Assembly: GCA_028291305.1 (NCBI GenBank)
Contig: JAQGII010000225.1
Span: forward strand, 1 to 12,316
Length of the DNA stretch: 12,316 nt
Origin: Caulobacteraceae bacterium
Lineage (GTDB): Bacteria > Pseudomonadota > Alphaproteobacteria > Caulobacterales > Caulobacteraceae
Direction of reading: 5' to 3'
The notes beneath the pieces are model-generated. The model was not told the DNA's origin. It saw only the letters and a list, made by a program, of their open reading frames with translations, and searched no databases. Shown here in pieces: positions 5,602 through 12,316 of the stretch. Position 1 is the stretch's first letter; the number at the start of each line of letters is the position of its first letter. The position numbers were made by a program, and so were the translations under genes.

Positions 5602-6692
5602 CGATACTGAGCTAGCCAATGGGCGTAGGGCGCTTGCAGGGCCGTCCAGGCCGCATTCTCGATCCCGAGCTTGCGGGCCGCGGCGTAGGGCCAGTGCGGA
5701 TCGGCCAGCATCGGCCGGGCGAGCATCACAAGGTCCAACTGTCCGGTCTGGATCAGTTCGTTCGCCTGCTCGGGATCGCTGATGAACCAGCTCGTCGAGC
5801 CGGGCAAACCGGTCTCGGCGCGCACCCGTTCAGCGGTCCTGGCCATGAAGTTCGGGCCCCAGGGGATCTGGGCGGCAGGGGTCGAGAAGCCGATGCTCAC
5901 GTCGATGAAATCGAGGCCCTCCGTCTTGAGCCGACCGACAAGGTCGATCGACTCGGCCAGGGTCTCCGCGTCGCGTCCGTCGAATTCGATGACGCCGAGG
6001 CGGGCGGTCAGGGGCAGGTGCTCGGGCCAGACCTTGCGCACGGCCGCGAGCGTCTCGACCAGGAAACGACCGCGGTTCTCTGCGCTGCCGCCGTATTCGT
6101 CGTCACGCAGGTTGGAATGGGTCGAGAAGAAGCTCTGCCCGAGATAGCCATGGGCGAAGTGCAGCACGAGCCATTCGAAGCCCGCGTCGCGAGCGCGTTC
6201 GGCGGCCGCGACGAAGTCCTGGCGAACCCGGGCGATATCCTCCTTGCCCATCGCCTGCGGAACCTTTGGCAGGCCCTCCCCGAAGGCGACGGCGGACGGC
6301 GCGATGGTCTGCCAGCCGCGCGGATCGCCCTCGGCGATGTGGTCGTCGCCTTCCCAGGGGCGGTTGGAGCTGGCCTTGCGGCCGGCATGGCCGATCTGGA
6401 TACCGGGCGTCGCGCCCGCGGCCTTGATCGAGCGGACGATCGGGCGCAGGGCTGCGGCCTGCACGTCGCTCCAGATCCCGGTGTCGCCGGGGGTGATGCG
6501 CCCCTCGGGCGAAACGGCGGTGGCCTCGACGATAACGAGGCCCGCGCCGCCCCGCGCAAAGCCGGCATAGTGCGGCCCGTGCCAGTCGGTGACCAGGCCG
6601 TCCTCCGCCATGTACTGGCACATCGGGGAAACCGCGATGCGGTTGCGCAGGGTGACCCCCTTCAGCGTGAAGGGATCAAAGAGGCTCGGCAT
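5592..6692 (-). CDS. Old Yellow Enzyme, YqjM/XenA-class NAD(P)H:flavin ene-reductase
   Basis: A 366-residue FMN-dependent TIM-barrel enzyme. Residues marking the thermophilic-like/YqjM-XenA class are present: Cys25 and Tyr27 in SPMCQY, His178 and His181 plus the proton donor Tyr183 in HFAHGYLGQSFFS, then SNLRDDEYGGSAENR (193-207) and the C-terminal phosphate-binding VMLARPMLADPHWP. These numbers coincide with those I recall for Pseudomonas XenA. The enzyme reduces activated C=C bonds of enones, nitro compounds and similar electrophiles in the cytoplasm using NAD(P)H. ATG 6692 is chosen because conserved sequence (PSLFDPFTLKGVTLRNRI) begins at once and GGAG lies upstream; an in-frame ATG at 6728 would add 12 residues without a ribosome site. 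It is transcribed divergently from the DUF6544-like gene. The natural substrate is unknown; a detoxification role is inferred. Confidence 0.94.
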   Translation of the reverse strand: MPSLFDPFTLKGVTLRNRIAVSPMCQYMAEDGLVTDWHGPHYAGFARGGAGLVIVEATAVSPEGRITPGDTGIWSDVQAAALRPIVRSIKAAGATPGIQIGHAGRKASSNRPWEGDDHIAEGDPRGWQTIAPSAVAFGEGLPKVPQAMGKEDIARVRQDFVAAAERARDAGFEWLVLHFAHGYLGQSFFSTHSNLRDDEYGGSAENRGRFLVETLAAVRKVWPEHLPLTARLGVIEFDGRDAETLAESIDLVGRLKTEGLDFIDVSIGFSTPAAQIPWGPNFMARTAERVRAETGLPGSTSWFISDPEQANELIQTGQLDLVMLARPMLADPHWPYAAARKLGIENAAWTALQAPYAHWLAQYRAA

Positions 6693-6887
6693 TTTGGGAC
6701 GCTCCACGGCAAGGCTACGCCAGGCCATCTAGATATTCGGTCACCGCAAAACAATGGAGCGACGAGACATTCGCGCCGCCGCCCCCGCGCCGGCGTGGAG
6801 CCGATTATCCGCGTCCCATCCCCCCAATGTCGTAGTGTGTCCGATCTGACCGCCGCCCTGGTCACCGCCAAGCCATAGGCCGAAGAC
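6693..6887. other. 195-bp divergent intergenic region
   Basis: This is the space between two divergent genes and should hold both promoters. The sequence GGTCACCGC occurs twice in the same orientation (6739-6747 and 6860-6868); the first is part of the short dyad CGGT-C-ACCG. The first lies about 47 bp upstream of the ene-reductase start and the second 20 bp before the DUF6544-like start. No reliable core promoter was identified, and no small gene is evident. Confidence 0.4.
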
Positions 6888-7598
6888 ATGCGCGACGCCC
6901 CGCCGGCGCTCCGCCGTGAACTGCCGCCCGCCGTCATCGCCCTGGCCCGCCGCTGCGGCGGGAACGCCCGCAACTCTGACGTCGACCATGTTCTCCTCAC
7001 GCAAACCGGCTTCATGCGCGCCGACGCCTCCCACCGCTGGGCGCCGTTCAGGGCCCGCCAATCCATTGCCCTCGACCGCATAGGGTTCGCATGGCGGGCC
7101 GCCACGGGCCCGCTCGGCTGCATCGCCGTGACGGACGCCCTGGACGAGACCGGTCCCCGGCTCACGGTGATGGCGCTGGGCCTTATTCCCCTCGCCCGCG
7201 TCGCCGCCGATGCGGCCCTGACCAAGGGGGAACTCCAGCGCTACCTCGCCGAGCTGCCCTTGGCCCCGGACGCCATTCTGCGCAACCCGGCGCTCGATTG
7301 GGAGGTCCTGAGCCCCGCCAGCCTGCGGGTCATGGCGACCTGCCGCGGCGTTCGCGCTCACGTGGACCTGACGCTCGGCGCCGACGGGCTCGTCGCCTCG
7401 GTCTTCGCCCCTGACCGCTCCAGCCTCGAGGGCGGGGGGATGGTCGAACGTCCCTGGACAGGGCGCTTCAGCGACTACCGCACCCACCAGGGTCGCCAGC
7501 TTCCGTTCGCGGCCGAAGTGGCCTGGACGATCGACGGCGAGGAGGTCGCCTACTGGCGGGGCGCGATGGCGAGCTGGGACCTGGGCGTCAGGAAATGA
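6888..7598 (+). CDS. Conserved protein of DUF6544 type
   Basis: A 236-residue protein with no signal peptide or clear membrane segment. Its motif order matches a family I know as DUF6544: LTQTGFMRADASHRWAPFRA (37-56) with GFAWRA, then GELQRYLAELPLAPDAIL (114-131) with DWEVLS, and near the end VERPWTGRFSDY (186-197), QLPFAAEVAW and AYWRGAM. The biochemical function of the family is not known to me, and no catalytic motif is evident. ATG 6888 is kept although its ribosome site is weak (GAAGA very close to the start), because the conserved part begins about residue 28 and the next ATG would cut into it. It diverges from the ene-reductase gene and is followed after 101 bp by an uncharacterised gene. 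Confidence 0.72.
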   Translation: MRDAPPALRRELPPAVIALARRCGGNARNSDVDHVLLTQTGFMRADASHRWAPFRARQSIALDRIGFAWRAATGPLGCIAVTDALDETGPRLTVMALGLIPLARVAADAALTKGELQRYLAELPLAPDAILRNPALDWEVLSPASLRVMATCRGVRAHVDLTLGADGLVASVFAPDRSSLEGGGMVERPWTGRFSDYRTHQGRQLPFAAEVAWTIDGEEVAYWRGAMASWDLGVRK

Positions 7599-7699
7599 CC
7601 GACCGCCGGCGGCCAGGACTGGTGCGCGCCGCTTCTCGACCCTAGGTGAGGTGGACGGGTCAGCGTTCCTGGCGGGGTGTTCGCCTTGGAGACTGCAAC

Positions 7700-8311
7700 A
7701 TGAGCGCCTGGACAATGGACAAGGCCGGGGACAAGGCCGGGGACAAGACCGGCAGGCCGCCGGCCTCGAAATGGATCGGGCTGGCGACGCTGCTGGGCGC
7801 CGCCGGCGCGGTTTGGAGCATCGCGGGGTCCGCCGCCGCATTGCCGAGCCCTCTGGATCCGGCGGCCGCCCGAACCGGCGAGCTCCCAGCCGACTATCCC
7901 CGGTTTGGCGGGGATCTCGGCTTCGGCCCTCCGGGGGTCTATGCGGAGTTCTGGCGCGACCGGTGCAGGGTCTGGAGCATCCAGGCCGGCAAGCATCTGA
8001 AAAGCGACGCACCCTCTCCCGCCGTCACGGCGACCCTGCGGGGGTTCGTGGCGGGCACGATCTCGGGCAAGCCGGACTATGACCAGATGGCGCCCCCGAT
8101 GGCCAAGATCGTGCGCAAGGAGCTGCCCCTGTACTGGTCCAATCTGCTCAGGCTGGGAGCGCCGGCGTCGGCGCAGATCGTGGGCGGCGATAGCGCGGGC
8201 GACGCCGTCTATGTCGTCGATCAGAAGGGCGGAATGACCCACTGGTTCATCGCGCTGGGCCCAGGCGGCAAGGTCGAAACCGCCATCGTCTGCGCCGGAA
8301 CCGGCGCCTGA
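7700..8311 (+). CDS. Uncharacterised membrane-anchored or exported protein
   Basis: I do not recognise a named family. The 203-residue product has a short charged N-terminus made of a tandem repeat (DKAG, DKAG, DKTG), then one hydrophobic segment (WIGLATLLGAAGAVWSIAGS, 25-44) that is either a signal anchor or an uncleaved signal. The rest (about 50-203) would be periplasmic. It holds two cysteines, Cys89 and Cys198, that could form a disulfide, and ends with a compact beta-rich pattern (ASAQIVGGDSAGDAVYVVD, THWFIALGPGGKVETA). That last part is reminiscent of a small domain seen next to serine hydrolases in related bacteria, where a strand pair ends in a LxPDGKV-like turn; this is a weak resemblance. 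ATG 7700 is chosen because GGAGA (7688-7692) precedes it by seven bases; a GTG at 7646 is in frame but has no ribosome site. Confidence 0.68.
   Translation: MSAWTMDKAGDKAGDKTGRPPASKWIGLATLLGAAGAVWSIAGSAAALPSPLDPAAARTGELPADYPRFGGDLGFGPPGVYAEFWRDRCRVWSIQAGKHLKSDAPSPAVTATLRGFVAGTISGKPDYDQMAPPMAKIVRKELPLYWSNLLRLGAPASAQIVGGDSAGDAVYVVDQKGGMTHWFIALGPGGKVETAIVCAGTGA
7718..7753 (+). repeat. Three tandem 12-bp units encoding DKAG/DKAG/DKTG
   Basis: GACAAGGCCGGG is repeated exactly at 7718-7729 and 7730-7741, with a diverged copy (GACAAGACCGGC, two changes) at 7742-7753. The unit is a multiple of three, so gain or loss of copies would keep the frame and only change the length of the charged stretch before the membrane anchor. 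Confidence 0.85.
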
Positions 8312-8356
8312 GCGCGCGCGCCTGGCGACTGCCGGCCGCCGATTGAGCCTGTCGCG

Positions 8357-8381
8357 CGAACCAGACCTCGCCGGGGGCGTT
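8357..8381 (+). promoter_or_regulatory. EcfG/SigT-like general-stress promoter for the catalase gene
   Basis: CGAAC (8357-8361), 16 bases, CGTT (8378-8381). The alphaproteobacterial general-stress sigma factor recognises GGAAC-N16/17-CGTT, so this differs at one -35 base only and has an allowed spacing. Transcription would begin near 8388, giving a leader of about 20 bases with ribosome site GGGAG (8399-8403). Catalase is a classic target of this regulon. The assignment is from sequence match only. Confidence 0.5.
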
Positions 8382-8409
8382 CAGGTGGCCAACCCCTTGG
8401 GAGAGCGCC

Positions 8410-10503
8410 ATGGCCCCGAACGCCTTCGACACCGACGCCGGCAACGGCGGCGAGACCCATCAGCATGTGCCGGAGCGCGGTCCGCACGGCGCCGCCGAGG
8501 CCCACCTGACGACCAACCAGGGCATCCGCGTCTCCGACAACCAGAACAGCCTCAAGAGCGGGGAGCGGGGCCCCGCCCTGCTGGAAGACTTCGTCTTGCG
8601 CGAAAAGATCTTCCACTTCGACCACGAGCGGATTCCGGAACGCATCGTCCACGCCCGCGGCTCGGCGGCGCACGGTTTCTTCGAGGCCGTCGAGGACATC
8701 TCGGACCTGACCAAGGCGGCGCTGTTCACGAAGGGCCAGAAGACGCCGGTGTTCGTGCGCTTCTCCACCGTCGCCGGCGGAGCCGGCTCGGTCGACACCC
8801 CGCGCGATGTGCGCGGCTTTGCGGTGAAGTTCTACACCACCGAAGGCAACTGGGACCTGGTCGGCAACAACATCCCGGTCTTCTTCATCCAGGACGCGAT
8901 CAAGTTTCCCGACCTCATCCACGCGGTGAAGATGGAGGCCGACAAGGCCTATCCCCAGGCCGGCTCGGCCCACGACACCTTCTGGGACTGGGCCTCGCTG
9001 ATGCCGGAGGCCACCCACATGCTGATGTGGGCGATGTCGGACCGCACCCTGCCCCGCTCCTTCAGGACGATGGAAGGGTTCGGCATCCACACCTTCCAGC
9101 TCGTCAATGCGGCGGGCCAGGCTCATTTCGTCAAGTTCCACTGGAAGCCGAAGCTCGGCCTTCAGTCGACCATCTGGGACGAGGCCCTCAAGCTCCAGGC
9201 CGCGGACAACGACTATCATCGCCGCGACCTGCACGAGGCGATCGCCTCGGGCGCCTATCCCGAGTGGCGGCTCGGCGTCCAGGTGTTCGACAAGGCGTTC
9301 GCCGACGCCCAGGCCTATGACGTGCTCGATGCGACCAAGGTGATCCCCGAGGAAGACGTGCCGGTGCGGATCATCGGCCGCCTCGTCCTGGACCGGAATC
9401 CCGACAACTTCTTCGCCGAGACCGAGCAGGTCGCCTTCTGCCCGGCCAATATCGTGCCCGGCGTCGACTTCACCGACGATCCCCTGCTGCAGGGCCGGCT
9501 GTTCTCCTACCTGGACACGCAGAAGTCGCGGCTCGGCACGGCCAACTTCCACCAGCTGCCGATCAACGCGCCCAAATGCCCGATGATGAATTTCCAGCGC
9601 GACGGTCAGATGCAGATGGCCGTGCCGAAGGGCCGGGCGAACTACGAGCCCAACAGCCTGGCGGCGCACGGCGAGGACGGCGGGCCGCGCGAGTGTCCGG
9701 TGACCGGCTTTCGAACCTCGACCGCCCCGACCGGCGCCGACGAAGCGGGCGACAAACTGCGCGTGAGGGCCGAACGGTTCGCCGACCACTACAGCCACGC
9801 CCGCCTGTTCTGGGTCTCGCAGACCAAGAGCGAGCAGGCGCACATCGCCTCGTCCTTCGTCTTCGAGATGTCCAAGGTCGGCCTGGAGCAGGTCCCGCCG
9901 CGCATGGTCGCCAACCTGCGCAATGTCGACGAGGGACTGGCCCAGCGCGTCGCCGACGGCCTCGGCATCGACCTGCCGCCCAAGGCCAAGGCCGCCAAGG
10001 CGCCGGTCGACATGAAGCCGTCCGACGCCCTCTCCATTCACAAGAACATGAAGACGACCCTCGAAGGGCGCTCGGTCGGCGTGCTGATCGCCGACGGCAG
10101 CGACGCGACCGAGCTGACATCGGTCGTCGATGCGATCACCGGCGCCGGCGGCCGGCCGCTCATCGTGGCGCCCAAGGTCGGCGGCGCGGTGCTGTCGAAC
10201 GGCAAGCGGATGAAGGCGGACGGCCAGCTCGCCGGCTCGCCGTCGCAGATCTTCGACGCGGTCGCCATCGTCCTGTCCGAAGACGGCTGCAAGGGCCTGA
10301 TGGGCCAGGGCGCGGCCGTTCAGTTCGTGATGGACGCCTTCGGCCACCTGAAGGCGATCGGCGCGTCGGCCGCGGCCAAACCCCTCCTGGACAAGGCGGG
10401 GGTGAAGGCCGACGCCGGCGTTACCGACCTGAGCAAGACCTTCATCGAAGCCGCATCGAGGCGCTTCTACGATCGCGAGCCGGACCTGCGCCAGCTGGCC
10501 TGA
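8410..10503 (+). CDS. katE: Large-subunit (HPII/KatE-type, clade 2) heme catalase
   Basis: A 697-residue monofunctional catalase converting hydrogen peroxide to water and oxygen, expected to be a cytoplasmic tetramer. The core shows catalytic His81 in RIVHARG, Ser/Arg/Val-rich [18 protein letters not shown] (116-133), catalytic Asn154 in [13 protein letters not shown], and heme-ligand Tyr367 in [14 protein letters not shown] with Arg363 behind it. The extra C-terminal domain (about 553-690, starting [17 protein letters not shown]) is the flavodoxin/DJ-1-like domain of large catalases, so the length is full. The position of HPII His392 is Cys344 ([10 protein letters not shown]), exactly 23 residues before Tyr367. 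ATG 8410 has GGGAG six bases upstream. The gene seems monocistronic, with its own EcfG-like promoter in the 98-bp gap after the previous gene. A low-complexity Lys/Ala linker ([10 protein letters not shown], 523-532) joins the core to the last part. Confidence 0.97.
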   Translation: MAPNAFDTDAGNGGETHQHVPERGPHGAAEAHLTTNQGIRVSDNQNSLKSGERGPALLEDFVLREKIFHFDHERIPERIVHARGSAAHGFFEAVEDISDLTKAALFTKGQKTPVFVRFSTVAGGAGSVDTPRDVRGFAVKFYTTEGNWDLVGNNIPVFFIQDAIKFPDLIHAVKMEADKAYPQAGSAHDTFWDWASLMPEATHMLMWAMSDRTLPRSFRTMEGFGIHTFQLVNAAGQAHFVKFHWKPKLGLQSTIWDEALKLQAADNDYHRRDLHEAIASGAYPEWRLGVQVFDKAFADAQAYDVLDATKVIPEEDVPVRIIGRLVLDRNPDNFFAETEQVAFCPANIVPGVDFTDDPLLQGRLFSYLDTQKSRLGTANFHQLPINAPKCPMMNFQRDGQMQMAVPKGRANYEPNSLAAHGEDGGPRECPVTGFRTSTAPTGADEAGDKLRVRAERFADHYSHARLFWVSQTKSEQAHIASSFVFEMSKVGLEQVPPRMVANLRNVDEGLAQRVADGLGIDLPPKAKAAKAPVDMKPSDALSIHKNMKTTLEGRSVGVLIADGSDATELTSVVDAITGAGGRPLIVAPKVGGAVLSNGKRMKADGQLAGSPSQIFDAVAIVLSEDGCKGLMGQGAAVQFVMDAFGHLKAIGASAAAKPLLDKAGVKADAGVTDLSKTFIEAASRRFYDREPDLRQLA

Positions 10504-10688
10504 GGCTACGGTTCGGCCGTCGATGGCGGGCCAAGATATCGCGCGGTCTCAAGCCCCCCGCGGAGCCAGGTCTAAGCCTTCGGGCCGAACTGCCGCGCTG
10601 TACCGGGGAACTCGAGCGTAGCAAAAACGACACATTCCGGCAGGAAATGCGGCGGAAACGCGGCGGGCCGTGCACTAAGACCTGCGAT
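10504..10688. other. Intergenic DNA after the catalase gene
   Basis: I find no gene here. GTTCGGCC (10511-10518) is complementary to GGCCGAAC (10583-10590), but the 64-base interval makes it a poor terminator. No T-run follows. The DNA becomes richer in A toward 10620 and precedes the receptor gene's control region. Confidence 0.4.
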
Positions 10689-10711
10689 AGTTGCTTATCA
10701 TCATAGCAACT
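10689..10711. promoter_or_regulatory. Inverted repeat AGTTGCT-N9-AGCAACT upstream of the receptor gene
   Basis: Perfect 7-bp arms at 10689-10695 and 10705-10711 flank the AT-rich centre TATCATCAT, ending 22 bp before the receptor ATG. This is the most AT-rich spot of the gap, so TATCAT may also serve as a -10 element. Position and dyad suggest an operator controlling the receptor, as expected for substrate- or metal-repressed TonB-dependent receptors. The TTGC/GCAA arms faintly recall alphaproteobacterial Fur boxes but the spacing does not fit well, so the regulator is left open. Confidence 0.45.
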
Positions 10712-10733
10712 CAATCGGCAGGATGACTCTTCC

Positions 10734-12316
10734 ATGAGCAAGCAAACTCTTTTCGCAAGCTTCAGTGTCTTTGCGTTTGTTGCAGCAATGACTAGCTCCG
10801 CCGCCGCTCAAGGCGCGCCGGCTCAAGACGCGCCGGCGCAAGCCGCCCCGCCCAGCACCGTCGAAGCCGTGGTCGTCACCGGCACCCGTGTGGTCGGGCG
10901 CACTCGGCTGGAGACCGTCGCGCCCGTTGACGTCGTGTCGTCCCAGGCCTTGCAGCACGGCGGCGTTCCCGAGCTGGCGCAGGCGCTTGCCATCGCGCTT
11001 CCGTCGCTCAACTTCACCCGTCCCGCGGTCACCGACGGCAGCGACACGATCCGTCCCGCGACGCTTCGCGGCCTGTCTCCCGACCAGACGCTGGTGCTGT
11101 TGAATTCCAAGCGGCGCCACGCATCGTCCCTCGTGAACCTGAACGGGTCCATCGGCTACGGCGCCGCCTCGGTCGACCTGAACGCCATCCCCATTGCGGC
11201 GGTTGGCTCGATTGAAGTGTTGCGTGACGGCGCCTCGGCCCAATACGGATCCGACGCGATTGCCGGGGTGGTGAATATTCGGCTGCGCGAGGCCAACCAC
11301 GGCGGCAATGTCTCGGTCAGCTATGGGCAACGTTCGAGCGAAGCCTCGTGGAAGCCGAGCGCCTCAGCCGTGCCGGGCGTGACCTTGCCCACCCACAACT
11401 ATTTCAATGACGGCCAGACGACCACAATCTCCGGATGGGCCGGCCTGCCCATCTCCAGCCAGGGGTTTGTCACCCTCTCGGCGGAGTCCGAGGTGCAGGA
11501 ACACACGACCCGCGCCGGTCCCGACCCCCGCCAGCAGTACCCTCTTATCAACGGCGCTTTCGATCCGCGCGAGTTCACCTACAACCGCATCAACAACTGG
11601 TACGGCGATCCCAAGGTCAGGCAGTACACCGGCTACCTGAACAGCGGCTACGACCTCTCCAACGGCGCGCACCTCTACGGCTGGGCCGGGTACCAGTACC
11701 GCAACGCCGTGTCGGCGGCCAACGTGCGCCGGGCGATCCAGCAGACGTCGACGCCCGCCACCAACCTGCTGGCCGTCTACCCCAACGGGTTCCTGCCGAA
11801 GATCGACGGCAAGGTCTACGACATCAGCGGCGGCCTCGGCTCCACCTTCAAGACCGGCGAGTGGGACTGGGACGCCAGCGTCGTCTACGGGTCCAACGCC
11901 TTCGACTTCGGGGTGATCGACTCCATCAACGTTAGCCTGGGGCCGGGCAGCCCCACCCGGTTCAACGCCGGCGGCCTGCGCTACAGCCAGCTGGTCGGCA
12001 ACGTCGGCGTCACCCGTCAACTGGCCTTCGGCGGCTTCGAGTCGGTCAACCTGGCCGCCGGCGCCGAGGTCCGCCATGAGCGCTACGAGATCAAGGCCGG
12101 CGATCCGTCGTCCTACGCCAACGGCGGCTACGTGACGCCCTCGGGCACGATCGGCAACAAGGGCTCCCAAGGGTTCCCCGGCTTCCAACCCTCGGACGCC
12201 GTCAAGGCCAACCGCACCTCGGAAGCGGCCTACATCGATTTGGATCTGAAGCCGGTGCGGGCGCTCGATATCGACGCCGCGGCGCGCTACGAGCACTATT
12301 CCGACTTCGGCGGCGT
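10734..12316 (+). CDS. TonB-dependent outer-membrane receptor, N-terminal part (runs off right edge)
   Basis: Open from ATG 10734 to the window end: 527 complete codons, no stop. AGGA (10720-10723) lies ten bases upstream of the ATG. A signal peptide (MSKQTLFASFSVFAFVAAMT, cleavage near AAAQ at 23-26) is followed by a Gln/Ala/Pro repeat and a TonB box EAVVVTGTR (44-52). The plug domain follows with PVDVVSSQAL, TLRGLSPDQTLVLLNSKRRH, SVDLNAIPIAAVGSIEVLRD and GASAQYGSDAIAGVVNIRL, and then the first beta-barrel strands, with aromatic-rich segments such as HLYGWAGYQYRN and SEAAYIDLDL. It imports a bound substrate across the outer membrane with TonB-ExbBD energy. The ligand (siderophore, sugar, peptide or other) cannot be told. 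The plug has NSKRRH where related receptors usually read NGKRRH. The first 20 codons use A/T-ending codons far more than the rest. Confidence 0.94.
   Translation, partial: MSKQTLFASFSVFAFVAAMTSSAAAQGAPAQDAPAQAAPPSTVEAVVVTGTRVVGRTRLETVAPVDVVSSQALQHGGVPELAQALAIALPSLNFTRPAVTDGSDTIRPATLRGLSPDQTLVLLNSKRRHASSLVNLNGSIGYGAASVDLNAIPIAAVGSIEVLRDGASAQYGSDAIAGVVNIRLREANHGGNVSVSYGQRSSEASWKPSASAVPGVTLPTHNYFNDGQTTTISGWAGLPISSQGFVTLSAESEVQEHTTRAGPDPRQQYPLINGAFDPREFTYNRINNWYGDPKVRQYTGYLNSGYDLSNGAHLYGWAGYQYRNAVSAANVRRAIQQTSTPATNLLAVYPNGFLPKIDGKVYDISGGLGSTFKTGEWDWDASVVYGSNAFDFGVIDSINVSLGPGSPTRFNAGGLRYSQLVGNVGVTRQLAFGGFESVNLAAGAEVRHERYEIKAGDPSSYANGGYVTPSGTIGNKGSQGFPGFQPSDAVKANRTSEAAYIDLDLKPVRALDIDAAARYEHYSDFGG
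10809..10853 (+). repeat. Three 15-bp units encoding QGAPA/QDAPA/QAAPP
   Basis: Units at 10809-10823, 10824-10838 and 10839-10853 share the pattern CAAGnCGCGCCGGCn, the third being more diverged. They encode a flexible Ala/Pro-rich spacer between the signal-peptide cleavage site and the TonB box. Copy-number change would stay in frame and vary only the reach of the TonB box. Confidence 0.7.

Noticed and set aside
5619..6878. A 419-codon plus-strand frame across the ene-reductase gene
   Set aside because: Antisense shadow of a complete OYE; composition-driven.
6741..8012. A 423-codon minus-strand frame across two plus-strand genes
   Set aside because: It covers two genes and their spacer with Arg/Pro/Gly-rich translation; the plus-strand genes have recognisable motifs or a good ribosome site.
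8221..10347. A 708-codon open frame on the minus strand across the catalase gene
   Set aside because: It is exactly antisense to a full-length, motif-complete catalase, has Arg/His/Gly/Val-rich low-complexity translation and no ribosome site. Long antisense frames are expected in DNA this rich in GC.
10511..10590. GTTCGGCC/GGCCGAAC as catalase terminator
   Set aside because: The arms are 64 bases apart and no T-run follows.
10607..10631. GGAAC-N16-CGAC as a second EcfG-type promoter, before the receptor gene
   Set aside because: The -35 part is perfect, but CGAC misses both T bases of the CGTT -10 element.
10723..10737. ATG at 10723 as a leader peptide or receptor start
   Set aside because: It gives only four codons before TGA and is out of frame with the receptor; the AGGA in front fits the ATG at 10734.

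Overview
The window looks like an ordinary stretch of chromosome from a high-GC alphaproteobacterium, most likely of the order Caulobacterales (Caulobacter or Phenylobacterium type). The signs are strong GC bias at third codon positions, a TonB-dependent receptor with a typical caulobacterial plug sequence, a palindromic intergenic repeat of the kind dispersed in alphaproteobacteria, and a promoter resembling the EcfG/SigT general-stress consensus. The genus is an inference from style, not from a marker gene. I see no tRNA, rRNA, transposase, integrase, phage gene or CRISPR array.

Layout. (1) 1-1004, minus strand: a small membrane protein (DUF2231 type) translationally coupled by an ATGA overlap to a lipoprotein sugar dehydrogenase of the L-sorbosone dehydrogenase family, which runs off the left edge. 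(2) 1005-1437: a 433-bp intergenic region with several inverted repeats. (3) 1438-2994, plus strand: a YcaC-like isochorismatase-family hydrolase followed by a pirin, with a perfect hairpin between them. (4) 2992-3106: a double-hairpin repeat whose first three bases are the pirin stop codon; it forms most of the leader of the next gene. (5) 3141-4085, plus: a LysR-type regulator. (6) 4143-5477, minus: a periplasmic zinc N-acetylmuramoyl-L-alanine amidase (AMIN + Amidase_3). (7) 5592-6692, minus: an Old Yellow Enzyme of the YqjM/XenA class. (8) 6888-7598, plus: a conserved protein of DUF6544 type. (9) 7700-8311, plus: an uncharacterised membrane-anchored protein. (10) 8410-10503, plus: a large-subunit (HPII/KatE-type) catalase. 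(11) 10734-end, plus: the N-terminal part of a TonB-dependent receptor.

How the parts may fit together. Hydrolase, pirin and LysR form a recognisable redox/aromatic-compound stress module, and the XenA-like ene-reductase and the catalase point the same way, so the middle of the window leans toward detoxification of electrophiles and peroxide. That reading is inference from gene content. The amidase belongs to cell-wall remodelling and division, and the receptor to outer-membrane uptake.

I did not find a convincing new multi-gene system. The best observations are a Cys-Tyr pair in the catalase that matches the cross-linked pair of Neurospora catalase-1, the EcfG-like promoter in front of that catalase, the repeat that supplies the pirin stop codon and fills the lysR leader, and the Shine-Dalgarno hairpin in front of the hydrolase.
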